64,000 bases of DNA from Anaerotruncus rubiinfantis (GTDB taxonomy: Bacteria > Bacillota > Clostridia > Oscillospirales > Ruminococcaceae): assembly GCF_900078395.1 (NCBI RefSeq), contig NZ_FKLA01000006.1, forward strand, positions 1 to 64,000, written 5' to 3'. The position numbers were made by a program, and so were the translations under genes. Positions 15,682 through 24,419 of the stretch are shown here, one piece after another. How positions within the stretch are numbered: position 1 is the first letter of the stretch; the number at the start of each line of letters is the position of its first letter. The notes beneath the pieces were generated by a model that did not search any database, was not told the DNA's origin, and saw nothing but the letters and a program-made list of their open reading frames with translations.

Positions 15682-17184
15682 ATGTTAAGCGCACTTTTAT
15701 CAGGCTTCGCGACTGTTTTTCAGCCGGCCTGTTTCCTGTTTATGCTCTTCGGCGTGGTCGAAGGGATTGTCATCGGCGCGCTGCCGGGCCTTTCCGGTTC
15801 CATCGGAATCATCCTGCTGCTGCCGCTGGTCTATCGGATGCCCAGCGATATCGCCCTGGTCATGCTCTGCGGCGTATTCTGCGGCTCGATGTTTGGCGGG
15901 TCGGTCTCGGCCGTCCTGCTCAACACGCCTGGAACGCCTTCCGCAGCAGCCACTCTATTGGATGGGTACCCGCTCGCAAAGAAGGGGTATGGCGGCAAAG
16001 CCATCGGCACTGCCGCGATCGCGTCGTTCGTCGGCGGTATCATCAGCACACTCTGTCTTATCCTGATCGCCCCGCAGCTGAGCAAAATCGCACTGCAGTT
16101 CCATGCGGCCGATTATTTCTCGCTGACGGTCTTTGGCCTGACAATGGTCGCGGTATCGTCGGGCAAGAATATCTTTAAGGGGCTCATCAGCGCCGCGGCC
16201 GGGCTCTTTATCGCCACGGTCGGGACCGATCCGATTCTCGGGGCTTCCCGTTTCACCTTCGGCAATCACTACCTGATGAACGGCTTCCCGCTATTGCCGG
16301 TGCTGATCGGAATCTTCGCGGTGAGCGAAGTTCTCTCACAGGTCGGCAGCCACGGCAAGGATGGTTCCGACATCAAAGGCAAACAGGTCAAAAACCTGCT
16401 TCCCACTTTCCAGGAAATTAAATCCTTCTTTAAGATTTCGGTTCTGGGGGGCATCCTCGGAGTCCTGATCGGGATCATCCCGGGCACTGGCGGCGCAATC
16501 TCCGCGTTCCTTGCCTATGACGTGGCAAAAAAGGTCTCCAAACGGCCGGAGGAGTTTGGCAACGGCTCGCTTGAGGGAATCGCGGCCTGTGAATCTTCCA
16601 ACAACGGCACCACTGGCGGCGCGCTGATCCCGATGCTCACCCTGGGCGTCCCCGGCGATGTGGTCACTTCGGTTATGCTCGGCGCGCTGGTTCTGATCGG
16701 CGTGAAGCCCGGTCCCCTGCTCTTTGTGGAGAACGCGAATATTGTTTACGCCATCTTCGCCGGCATGTTCGTCATCCAGTTCCTCATGCTCGCCGTGGGG
16801 CTTGGCTTTGCACGGGTCGCGCCGTATGTCCTCAAGGTTCCCATCAATATCCTCATGCCAATCATCCTGATCCTGTGCATCGTGGGCGCCTATTCCCAGT
16901 CGAATCAGGTCTATCACATCCTGGTCGCGCTGATCTTCGGCCTGGTCGGGCTGTTCATGAAAAAGTACGGCTATCCCGGCGCGCCGCTGATTCTGGGCAT
17001 CGTCCTGGGGCCGATGGCGGAACAGAATCTGAACCGCGCCCTGCAGATCTCCAAAAATGACTGGACTATCCTTTTCTCCCGTCCGATCTCCCTGGCCTTC
17101 CTGCTGCTGGCCGCTGTATTCATCCTGATGCAGATCCGGTCAACCTACCGGCAGAGCAAGGCCAAGAGCCAGGTGGCGGTATGA
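15682..17184 (+). CDS. Tripartite tricarboxylate transporter large membrane protein (TctA)
   Basis: A 500-residue polytopic protein with about 12 helices. It carries the two TctA signature repeats, IGALPGLSGSIGIILLLPLVYRMP (about 30-53) and IGIIPGTGGAISAFLAYDVAKK (about 260), and also GGSVSAVLLNTPGTPSAAATLLDGYPLAKKG and CESSNNGTTGGALIPMLTLGVPGD. This is the Na+- or H+-driven channel of the transporter. The stop overlaps the start of the next gene (ATGA). Confidence 0.93.
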   Translation: MLSALLSGFATVFQPACFLFMLFGVVEGIVIGALPGLSGSIGIILLLPLVYRMPSDIALVMLCGVFCGSMFGGSVSAVLLNTPGTPSAAATLLDGYPLAKKGYGGKAIGTAAIASFVGGIISTLCLILIAPQLSKIALQFHAADYFSLTVFGLTMVAVSSGKNIFKGLISAAAGLFIATVGTDPILGASRFTFGNHYLMNGFPLLPVLIGIFAVSEVLSQVGSHGKDGSDIKGKQVKNLLPTFQEIKSFFKISVLGGILGVLIGIIPGTGGAISAFLAYDVAKKVSKRPEEFGNGSLEGIAACESSNNGTTGGALIPMLTLGVPGDVVTSVMLGALVLIGVKPGPLLFVENANIVYAIFAGMFVIQFLMLAVGLGFARVAPYVLKVPINILMPIILILCIVGAYSQSNQVYHILVALIFGLVGLFMKKYGYPGAPLILGIVLGPMAEQNLNRALQISKNDWTILFSRPISLAFLLLAAVFILMQIRSTYRQSKAKSQVAV

Positions 17185-18476
17185 TCCGCACCGGAGGGAA
17201 TGGGAACTGGTCCACCATTGAAAACCTGCTCTCCGGCATCGAAATCCCGCGGATGGTAAAAGTCCGACAGCATTTTGTACATCCCGCTCCGGTTGACGTT
17301 GCGCAGCAGATCTCCGGGCAGGTTCATGGAAAACATCTGCTTGACCCGGTCCGTCCCGGCCAAACCGTGGCAATCACCGTGGGCAGCCGCGGCATCGCCA
17401 ATCAGCCGCTTGCGGTAAAAACTCTGGTGGGACTTGTGCGCGAAGCGGGCGGCGAGCCGTTTCTCATTCCGGCCATGGGCAGCCACGCAGGGGCCACGGC
17501 CGAAGGCCAGGCTGCCATGCTGCGCGGAATGGGTTATACGGAAGATGCCGTTGGCGCGCCGATCCGCGCCACCATGGACACCGTGGAGCTGGGGCGCACC
17601 GCTTCGGGCCTTCCTGTGCTGACCGACCGGCTGGCGTATGAGGCCGATCACCTGATTGTGCTTAACCGGATCAAGCCGCATGTTTGCTTCCGCGGCCCTT
17701 ATGAATCGGGGCTGATGAAGATGATCACCATCGGCCTGGGCAAACAGAAAGGCGCGGATATTGCGCATAATCTGGGGTTTGGCCGCATGCCGGAGCATAT
17801 CCCCGAGATTGCAAATGAGGCGATCCGGCACCTGAACATCCTGTGCGCTGTGGGGCTTGTGGAAAACGCGTTTCATGAAACCGCCGCCTGCGCCGTGCTG
17901 CGCAGGGAGGAGATCGCTTCGGAGGAACCCCGCCTGCTCGAGATGGCAAAGTCCTACGCGCCGCGCCTGCACTTCGACCAGCTGGATACGCTGATCATCG
18001 ATGAGATCGGTAAAAATATCAGCGGTGCCGGATTTGACACGAACGTCGTCGGGCGTTACCATTCCGAATGGATCAGCGGCGGGCCCAAAATCAAGCGGCT
18101 TTTGATCCTCGATATCTCCAAGGAATCCAAGGGGAATGGGAACGGCCTCGGGATGGCCGATTTCACCACGCGGCGGGCTGCTGAAAAGTTCGATTTCACA
18201 CAAACCTATCCAAATACCCTGACCGCCACCCTCACCGGCGGCGTCAAGATCCCCATGGTCCTGCCAAACGATCAGCAGGCGGTCCAGGCTTGCATCAAAA
18301 CCAGCAATCTGGCCAATTTTGCGGACGCGGCCCTGGTGCGAATCCATAACACCCTCTGCCTGACCGAAATCGAGGTGTCCGAAAACCTTGCCGGAACGCT
18401 CAGGGGCGACGGCCGTTTTGAAATTCTCAGCGATCCCTACGCCTGGCAATTTGATGCCCAAGGCAATTTATTTTAA
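17181..18476 (+). CDS. LarA/DUF2088-like protein
   Basis: A 431-residue soluble protein translationally coupled to TctA. The stretch HFVHPAPVDVAQQI, the Gly-rich GQTVAITVGSRGIANQPLAVKTLV (about 60-85), PAMGSHAGATAEGQ (about 98) and NRIKPHVCFRGPYESGLMKMITIGLGKQKGAD (about 160-190) resemble the N-terminal domain of lactate-racemase-like (LarA/DUF2088) proteins. LarA uses His and Lys to hold a nickel-pincer cofactor; His and Lys occur here (GSHAG, IKPH), but no Lar biosynthesis genes are in the window. Its place in the Tct operon suggests a racemase or epimerase acting on the imported hydroxy acid. That function is inference and the family call is moderate. Confidence 0.55.
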   Translation: MIRTGGNGNWSTIENLLSGIEIPRMVKVRQHFVHPAPVDVAQQISGQVHGKHLLDPVRPGQTVAITVGSRGIANQPLAVKTLVGLVREAGGEPFLIPAMGSHAGATAEGQAAMLRGMGYTEDAVGAPIRATMDTVELGRTASGLPVLTDRLAYEADHLIVLNRIKPHVCFRGPYESGLMKMITIGLGKQKGADIAHNLGFGRMPEHIPEIANEAIRHLNILCAVGLVENAFHETAACAVLRREEIASEEPRLLEMAKSYAPRLHFDQLDTLIIDEIGKNISGAGFDTNVVGRYHSEWISGGPKIKRLLILDISKESKGNGNGLGMADFTTRRAAEKFDFTQTYPNTLTATLTGGVKIPMVLPNDQQAVQACIKTSNLANFADAALVRIHNTLCLTEIEVSENLAGTLRGDGRFEILSDPYAWQFDAQGNLF

Positions 18477-18503
18477 ACTTTTCATACGGGGAGGATTTTA
18501 CAT

Positions 18504-19607
18504 ATGACAATCATGGAAGAGATCCAAATCAAGCTGGACCGCATCCGCAAAGCCCTTGAACGACTCTCGCTCGACGCGGTTTATCTCAAGCGGCAGGATA
18601 ATTTCGCTTGGATGACCGGCGGCGGCATCAACTATGTCGGGTTGGGCGAAATGGGCAACTGCGGCCTTTTGATCACCCGGGACAGCCAGTACGCAATCAC
18701 CACCAATATCGAAGCGGCCCGGATGCGTGACGAGGAAAAGCTTGAAGATCTGGGTTATCCGATCCATTGCCAGACCTGGTATGAAAATGCGTTTGAAGGC
18801 GAAACGATCCGCCGGCTTGTCCCGTCCGGAAAGGTCGGTTTTGATCATGGCAATCCGGCCGGGCCGAACATCTCCAATGAGATCCGGCTCCTTCGTTTCT
18901 CGCTGACCGAATCTGAAGTGGAACGCTACCTTGTGGGCGGGTATCTGACCGCCCGCGCCATCGAGGAAACCATCGCGCAGGCCCGCCCGGGCGACAGTGA
19001 GCTTTCCATCATCGGCAAGCTTGCGCACCGCATTCGCGAAACCGGCCTCGACGTTGTGTCCGCCATGTGCGCGGCGGATGACCGGATTTCCAATTACCGG
19101 CACCCTGTCCCGACCGACCGAATTGTGCGTGAGCGGGTTCAGCTCGGCGGAAATATGCGGTACCGCGGGCTCATCATCTGCTGCACACGGCTGATGAACT
19201 TTGTCCCCGTCTCCAGCCAGCTGGCCAGCCAATACCGCGCCAATGTGGAAATCGACTGCACCCTTATGGCCAATTCCATCCCCGGCCAGAGTTTTGTTTC
19301 GGCTTTGGAAGCCGGGCAGAAAGCGTACGAAACGCACGGTTACGGCGAAGAATTCAAACTGCATCATCAGGGCGGGCCGATCGGCTACGCCGGACGCGAT
19401 TACCGGGTGGATTTCTCCACGCCGGGCCTCATCCAGGAAAACCAGGCATTCTGCTGGAATCCTTCCATCACCGGCACCAAAAGCGAAGACACCGTGATTG
19501 CCACCTCCCATGGAATTATCCCGGTGTCCCGGCCAGTGATCTGCCCGGTCATGACAGTCACTGTCGAAGATCAGACCTTCACCCGTCCAGCGATCTGGGA
19601 AGGCTGA
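18504..19607 (+). CDS. M24 (Xaa-Pro peptidase/creatinase fold) family protein, metal ligands apparently missing
   Basis: A 367-residue protein with the two-domain layout of aminopeptidase P/creatinase. The N-terminal domain (about 1-130) opens with the family pattern DAVYLKRQDNFAWMTGGGINYV. The C-terminal pita-bread domain has an RHPVPTDR stretch and HHQGGPIGYAGRDY. Catalytic members bind two metals through Asp, Asp, His, Glu, Glu. Here the Asp-bearing region reads GGNMRYRGLIICCTRLM, without the expected pair of Asp. It is therefore probably a non-peptidase hydrolase or a pseudoenzyme, as creatinase is metal-free. GGGGAGGA precedes the start. It ends the Tct operon. Confidence 0.7.
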   Translation: MTIMEEIQIKLDRIRKALERLSLDAVYLKRQDNFAWMTGGGINYVGLGEMGNCGLLITRDSQYAITTNIEAARMRDEEKLEDLGYPIHCQTWYENAFEGETIRRLVPSGKVGFDHGNPAGPNISNEIRLLRFSLTESEVERYLVGGYLTARAIEETIAQARPGDSELSIIGKLAHRIRETGLDVVSAMCAADDRISNYRHPVPTDRIVRERVQLGGNMRYRGLIICCTRLMNFVPVSSQLASQYRANVEIDCTLMANSIPGQSFVSALEAGQKAYETHGYGEEFKLHHQGGPIGYAGRDYRVDFSTPGLIQENQAFCWNPSITGTKSEDTVIATSHGIIPVSRPVICPVMTVTVEDQTFTRPAIWEG

Positions 19608-19609
19608 AC

Positions 19610-19674
19610 GCCCTAAAGAAGCATAAAAAACGGCGGTCTCTGCGAGACCGCCGTTTTTTATGCTTCTTTAGGGC
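19610..19674. terminator. Bidirectional terminator with a 31-bp perfect stem
   Basis: Bases 19610-19640 are exactly complementary to 19644-19674, leaving only a TGC loop. A- and T-runs inside the stem let it act for the Tct operon on the plus strand and for the kinase operon on the minus strand, which converge here. Confidence 0.9.
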
Positions 19675-19759
19675 GGGAAGGTTTTCCACACAATCCAAGG
19701 CAAGCGGTGGAAAGTTTTCAAGGATCAACCGATACAGCACGTCAGCCTATTGCGCGGTT

Positions 19760-22700
19760 TCATTGCAGGCTCCGATCCGGCATTCCCTTTCCCAGCACCT
19801 TACTCAGGACCGAGCGCAGCACATTTACATCCAACGGTTTGGCCACATGCGCATCCATCCCCGCCTGCAGCGCCGCCTGTACATCCTCCGCAAAGGCATT
19901 GGCCGTCATTGCCACAATCGGAATGGTTTTTGCTTGCGCGCGTTCCATCCGCCTGATCGCGCGCGCCGCCTCATATCCATTCATCTCCGGCATCTGGATA
20001 TCCATCAGGATCGCGTCATAGGTTCCTTCCGGCGCATCCCTGAATTCCCGCACAGCCTGCGCCCCGTCCGCTTTTACAACCGAATCCGCACCAAACAGCC
20101 GGAGAAGCTCACAGAGGATTTCCGCGTTGATCGCATTGTCCTCCGCCACCAAAAAACGGCATCCGCATAACAACCGGTCCGCCTTTATCTGGAAAAGTCT
20201 GCTGCCAGCGGCATCCGGACAAGGGTCCGCTCCAGCCGGCGCAGGTTCGCATTCCAGCTCAACGTAAAAGGCCGAACCTTTATTGACCGTACTTTCCACA
20301 GAAATGCTGCCCTCCATCAGGTCGACCAGCCCCTTTGCGATGCTCAACCCAAGTCCGGTTCCTTCGATACGGGCCACCAGGGTGCTACGGATAAACGGAT
20401 CAAAAATATGTGCAAGGAATTCCTCCGGAATTCCGATTCCTGTGTCTTTCACAGTGAACCGGTAACGAACCCATCCCGTATGGCGGGCTGGGGAAACTTC
20501 CTCGATCAAAAAGTCCACCCGCCCGCCTTCCGGAGTGAATTTGACCGCGTTGCTCAGGATATTCAGCAGAATCTGATTGATACGCAGCCCATCCCCATAA
20601 AAGCTGCGGTGGGAAACGTCCGCGATCCGGACATCCAACAGAACCCCCGCCGCCCTGGCCTGCGGCGCCATGATGGAAGAAAGCTGTCCCACCAAGTCGG
20701 CAAGCGTGACATACATCCGGTTGAGGGCAATTTTGGACTGTTCGATTTTGCTCATATCCAGGACATCGTTGATAAGGCTCAGCAGATGCTGGGAAGACGC
20801 GGAAATCTTTTGCAGGCAGTCCTTCACACGTTCGGGATCGTCAATATAAGCGGCTGCCAGCGTGGTCATCCCCATGATAGCGTTCATTGGCGTGCGGATA
20901 TCGTGGCTCATCGCCGAAAGAAAATCGCTTTTGGCGCGGTTGGCATTGCGCGCCTGCGTAAGCGCGTCCTCCAGATTCCTTTTGGTTTCCCGTTCCGCGG
21001 CCAGCATATCTGTTACATCCGCCCGCACCATGCAGATCGTCCGATGGTTCTGATCCCCCCACAGCACGTTGATCTGCTTATACCGCAGCCCGTCGTCCGC
21101 ATGGTAGGGGAACACAAAGTCGTAGCCTTCCGGCTTTTCATGCAGACGGCGGAGCATGGTCTCCAGGCAGAACTGCTCGCCGGCCTCGCCGTCTTTTTCC
21201 ACGCCGTAACGGCCCGCGAAATACGCCACCGCATGATCATACTGCTCAACGATATAAGGCGCCAGGTTTTCCAGAACTGTCTGGCGGGTATGCATGGTCA
21301 GGCGGCCGCTGCCAACATTGATGAACCCCGCGAGTTCAAAGGTATACGCGATCATATGCAGAAGGCCCTGCTGTTCCCGGATGGAATCCGTGATGTCCGT
21401 CCGGGACAGACAAATCCTGCCCAACCGCAGATCCACGGCGGAAACAGTCATATTTTTTGTACGGATATCCCCGTTGTCATCCACAACTGAAAAAGCAAAC
21501 GTATATGCCCCTTCCCGCTTCAGCCGCTCCGGCATACGCACAGGGTCCAGCCCCCGCAGGTACTGTTCCCGGTCTTTTGGCACAACTTTGCAGTTGCCCA
21601 TCTTCTGTATCCATTCGGAATGGCGGCCCTGGCGCGGCGGAACGTTGCCGGTGTCCTCTATGCACGAAAGGATGGTGTAGCGATCCCGCAGGAGATCCAC
21701 ATCCACAATGAAATCATGGCCCGTGACCGAAAGCTGGCGCAGTATCCGCTCAGAAATCGCCTGTTCGGTGACGTCGGTGACCGTCAGGATTCCCGTGACG
21801 TCTCCGGTGTCCGGAGTCTCCACCAAATTCACCTTGAACTGGACATAACGGCCGGTTTCTTCCTTTGGAAGCCTGACAAAGCAAACCATGATACGCTCGG
21901 TATCTCCCCGCGAAAAAGCAGCCAGCGTCGGGGCATTGAGATAGGTGTTCAAAAAGGAACTCCGATCTTCCTGCCCGACAATCATGTCGGACAGTCTGGT
22001 AAAGAAATTCTCCCGGTTCGTGCCAAAGACTTTCATCAGGTTGGAATCGGTATGGTCGATGATCTCCAGGATCCGGTTCTGGGTGACGTTGCAGTGGCCA
22101 AGGATCAGGGCGTTCGGTCCCGGCGTGCGGTAATGCTGGAGGAGCATCTCCTTATACTGCTGGCGGATCTTTTCCTGCTCTCTGACCGCGGCCGTCATGT
22201 CTGTGTATACGGCATAGATCCTGTGGACGCCATCCTCCGTCTGCAAGAGCGACAGGGTGCATTTAACCCAGACATAGCCTCTGCCGTCGCCCCGTTTGAT
22301 CCGGCCGGCCAGCTCACAGTGCCCCTCGCCTTTTTTTGCATAGGCCTGCAGTTTTTCCCGCAGCGCCGGGACATCCCCGGGATGAAAACCTGTGAAGATA
22401 TCCCGGCCATATAACCCGGACACCTGTGCCGCCGTCATATGCGTCATTGCGGCAAAGCCGTCGGAAATGAACTCCTGCGTCATATTGCCGTCCGGATCAC
22501 AGCGGATGACCGAAATCCCTCCGGGCAGATTGGAAACCACCGTCCGGAAATACATCTCCAGGCGCTCTTTGTCCTTCCGGGTCCTGACTTCCTCGGTGAC
22601 ATCGCGGACATATTTGATGTAGGCCGGGATTCCATTCCAATCGGCTTCCCGGAAACGTGTTTTGTAAAACCGGTCGGTCCCGTCAACCGGCATCTCGTGT

Positions 22701-24046
22701 TCCTGCGCATCCGCCGCATGGCTGTTCAGCGTGCAGAATTCGCACGGCGCATCCTTCCCATGCATTGCCGCATAGCACTTTTTTCCGATACAATCCGATT
22801 CCTTGAGAAAAAGGGCCTTGGATTCATTGACATAGAGCAGTTCGTAATTTTCTTTGGCGATCACATAAATTCCATCCGCCGTTTCATTTGCAATATTCTG
22901 AAAGAGATGCGTCTGCGCAGACATTCCCGTAAAAACCGCGTAAAACCGTGTGGACTCCGAAAGCGGTCCCAGCCGGCGGCCATTGAGATGGATCCAGATG
23001 AGGGATCCATCCTTATGGTGCATCCGATAGGAAACATCCAGAACTTCACCGCTCAGAACCGCCGCCCGCGCCGCTGCGAGCACCCGTTCCCGATCCGGTT
23101 CATAAATGATATCGAGCGCGTTGTCCCGCACCAGCTCCTCATATTCTTCTCTGGTATGGCCGGAGAGCACCATGACGCCGTCCGAATAAAAGGTGGGGAT
23201 AAACCGATTCCCTTCCACCCGGTAACTGGCAATGCCGCCCGGGATCGAATTGACCAGATGCTCCATCTCAAGCTGCGCTTCCTTGAGATCTGAAATATTG
23301 TGGAACACGCAGTGCAAAAGCGCGCATCCATCCTCTTCCCCGATCCATTTTACCTGGGCGCGCACCCACACGATATGCCCGTTCCGATGCCGCTTGCGGA
23401 ATTCCAGTTCATCAACCCCGCGGGTCCGGATGACCTCCCTGGCCCGGGATACCACCATGCCGGTATCCTCCCAATAGGTCATCTCAGCCGCGTCGCATTT
23501 GACCATCTCGCGGTATTCCGCAACGGTGTATCCGGACAGCTGCGGGACGCCGTCCGAAAAATACACCGTTTCAAAAATATCGGAAACCTTATAGATCGCC
23601 ACACCGCCCGGAATGGCGTTTATGATATCCCCCATCTTTCCATTTGTGTCGGTCAGATCCCGCTCCAGCCGCACCTGTTCGCTCACATCACTGTAAACAG
23701 CATAAAAAAACAGGCCGTCCCCCTGTTGCTTGGCAGAAACCTCGACATGGAGCCAGCGGTATTCCCCCATCCTGTCGTTGAATACCCGGAAGGTGTGGGA
23801 CATCCCCGCACTGTTTTTCATAAGTCCGCAGATTTTTTCCCGCAGGGTCGGCAGATCCTCCTCGTATATATTGGAGAAGGACAACTCCTGCCCATCCTGG
23901 AAGATATGCTCGTCCGAAAAACCCAAAACCGTACAAAAAGCTGAATTATGGAACACCGGGCGGATTTGTCCGCCCTCCAGACGGTAGACGCACAGCCCGC
24001 TGGGAATGCTGCTGAGGAGCGTTTCCAGCTCATGCGCAAGCCTCAT
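19760..24046 (-). CDS. Giant multi-PAS hybrid sensor histidine kinase with receiver
   Basis: A 1428-residue protein with no clear membrane segment, so probably cytoplasmic. At least five PAS-type domains fill residues 1-640. One (about 385-495) has a Cys cluster, CIGKKC and CEFC, of the kind thought to bind metal. A module starting GHCNVTQNR (about 650-790) and two more PAS-like domains (about 800-1030) follow. The kinase core has the phospho-acceptor His in SAMSHDIRTPMNA (about 1048), the N box ILLNILSNAVKF and G boxes DTGIGIP and GTGLGLSIAKGLV. A receiver (about 1296-1428) has Asp about 1349 in ILMDIQMPEMNG and Lys in VAKPLD. No DNA-binding output is attached. It is the last gene of a three-gene set. 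Confidence 0.9.
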   Translation of the reverse strand: MRLAHELETLLSSIPSGLCVYRLEGGQIRPVFHNSAFCTVLGFSDEHIFQDGQELSFSNIYEEDLPTLREKICGLMKNSAGMSHTFRVFNDRMGEYRWLHVEVSAKQQGDGLFFYAVYSDVSEQVRLERDLTDTNGKMGDIINAIPGGVAIYKVSDIFETVYFSDGVPQLSGYTVAEYREMVKCDAAEMTYWEDTGMVVSRAREVIRTRGVDELEFRKRHRNGHIVWVRAQVKWIGEEDGCALLHCVFHNISDLKEAQLEMEHLVNSIPGGIASYRVEGNRFIPTFYSDGVMVLSGHTREEYEELVRDNALDIIYEPDRERVLAAARAAVLSGEVLDVSYRMHHKDGSLIWIHLNGRRLGPLSESTRFYAVFTGMSAQTHLFQNIANETADGIYVIAKENYELLYVNESKALFLKESDCIGKKCYAAMHGKDAPCEFCTLNSHAADAQEHEMPVDGTDRFYKTRFREADWNGIPAYIKYVRDVTEEVRTRKDKERLEMYFRTVVSNLPGGISVIRCDPDGNMTQEFISDGFAAMTHMTAAQVSGLYGRDIFTGFHPGDVPALREKLQAYAKKGEGHCELAGRIKRGDGRGYVWVKCTLSLLQTEDGVHRIYAVYTDMTAAVREQEKIRQQYKEMLLQHYRTPGPNALILGHCNVTQNRILEIIDHTDSNLMKVFGTNRENFFTRLSDMIVGQEDRSSFLNTYLNAPTLAAFSRGDTERIMVCFVRLPKEETGRYVQFKVNLVETPDTGDVTGILTVTDVTEQAISERILRQLSVTGHDFIVDVDLLRDRYTILSCIEDTGNVPPRQGRHSEWIQKMGNCKVVPKDREQYLRGLDPVRMPERLKREGAYTFAFSVVDDNGDIRTKNMTVSAVDLRLGRICLSRTDITDSIREQQGLLHMIAYTFELAGFINVGSGRLTMHTRQTVLENLAPYIVEQYDHAVAYFAGRYGVEKDGEAGEQFCLETMLRRLHEKPEGYDFVFPYHADDGLRYKQINVLWGDQNHRTICMVRADVTDMLAAERETKRNLEDALTQARNANRAKSDFLSAMSHDIRTPMNAIMGMTTLAAAYIDDPERVKDCLQKISASSQHLLSLINDVLDMSKIEQSKIALNRMYVTLADLVGQLSSIMAPQARAAGVLLDVRIADVSHRSFYGDGLRINQILLNILSNAVKFTPEGGRVDFLIEEVSPARHTGWVRYRFTVKDTGIGIPEEFLAHIFDPFIRSTLVARIEGTGLGLSIAKGLVDLMEGSISVESTVNKGSAFYVELECEPAPAGADPCPDAAGSRLFQIKADRLLCGCRFLVAEDNAINAEILCELLRLFGADSVVKADGAQAVREFRDAPEGTYDAILMDIQMPEMNGYEAARAIRRMERAQAKTIPIVAMTANAFAEDVQAALQAGMDAHVAKPLDVNVLRSVLSKVLGKGMPDRSLQ

Positions 24047-24047
24047 T

Positions 24048-24416
24048 CTACTCCACCGTCCTTTTCAAATCGTCCCGAAAGATCTTCGCCCTTTGAAATT
24101 CCTCCTGTACCACTTGATATAAAACCGGATAGTCCGCGCACTGCTGTCCGGTCCGCAGCGGTTCCACCATGGCGCAGACCGCATCATACAGCGGGGTGAG
24201 CCCCATATTCCCGGCCACCCCCTTCAGGGTATGCGCCGCCTCGAACGCGCCGCGCAGATCGCCGGACGCGACTGCGTCGCCCAGCTTCTGCAGGTTTTTA
24301 TCCTGGAACAGCATATCCAGAAGCCGCAGATACATCGTCTCGCTTCCCATAAACCGCGCCATTGTGGCCCCATAATCCGCACCATAGGCTTCAAACGCTT
24401 CTCTGAATCCCCGCAT
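24048..24416 (-). CDS. HPt phosphotransfer protein
   Basis: A 122-residue all-helical single-domain protein. AAHTLKGVAGNMGLTPL (about residues 60-76) is the classic HPt motif, with His about 62 as the phosphate carrier. It relays phosphate between receiver domains, here presumably those of the two flanking hybrid kinases. It is packed between them with gaps of only one to three bases. Confidence 0.9.
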   Translation of the reverse strand: MRGFREAFEAYGADYGATMARFMGSETMYLRLLDMLFQDKNLQKLGDAVASGDLRGAFEAAHTLKGVAGNMGLTPLYDAVCAMVEPLRTGQQCADYPVLYQVVQEEFQRAKIFRDDLKRTVE

Positions 24417-24419
24417 TCC

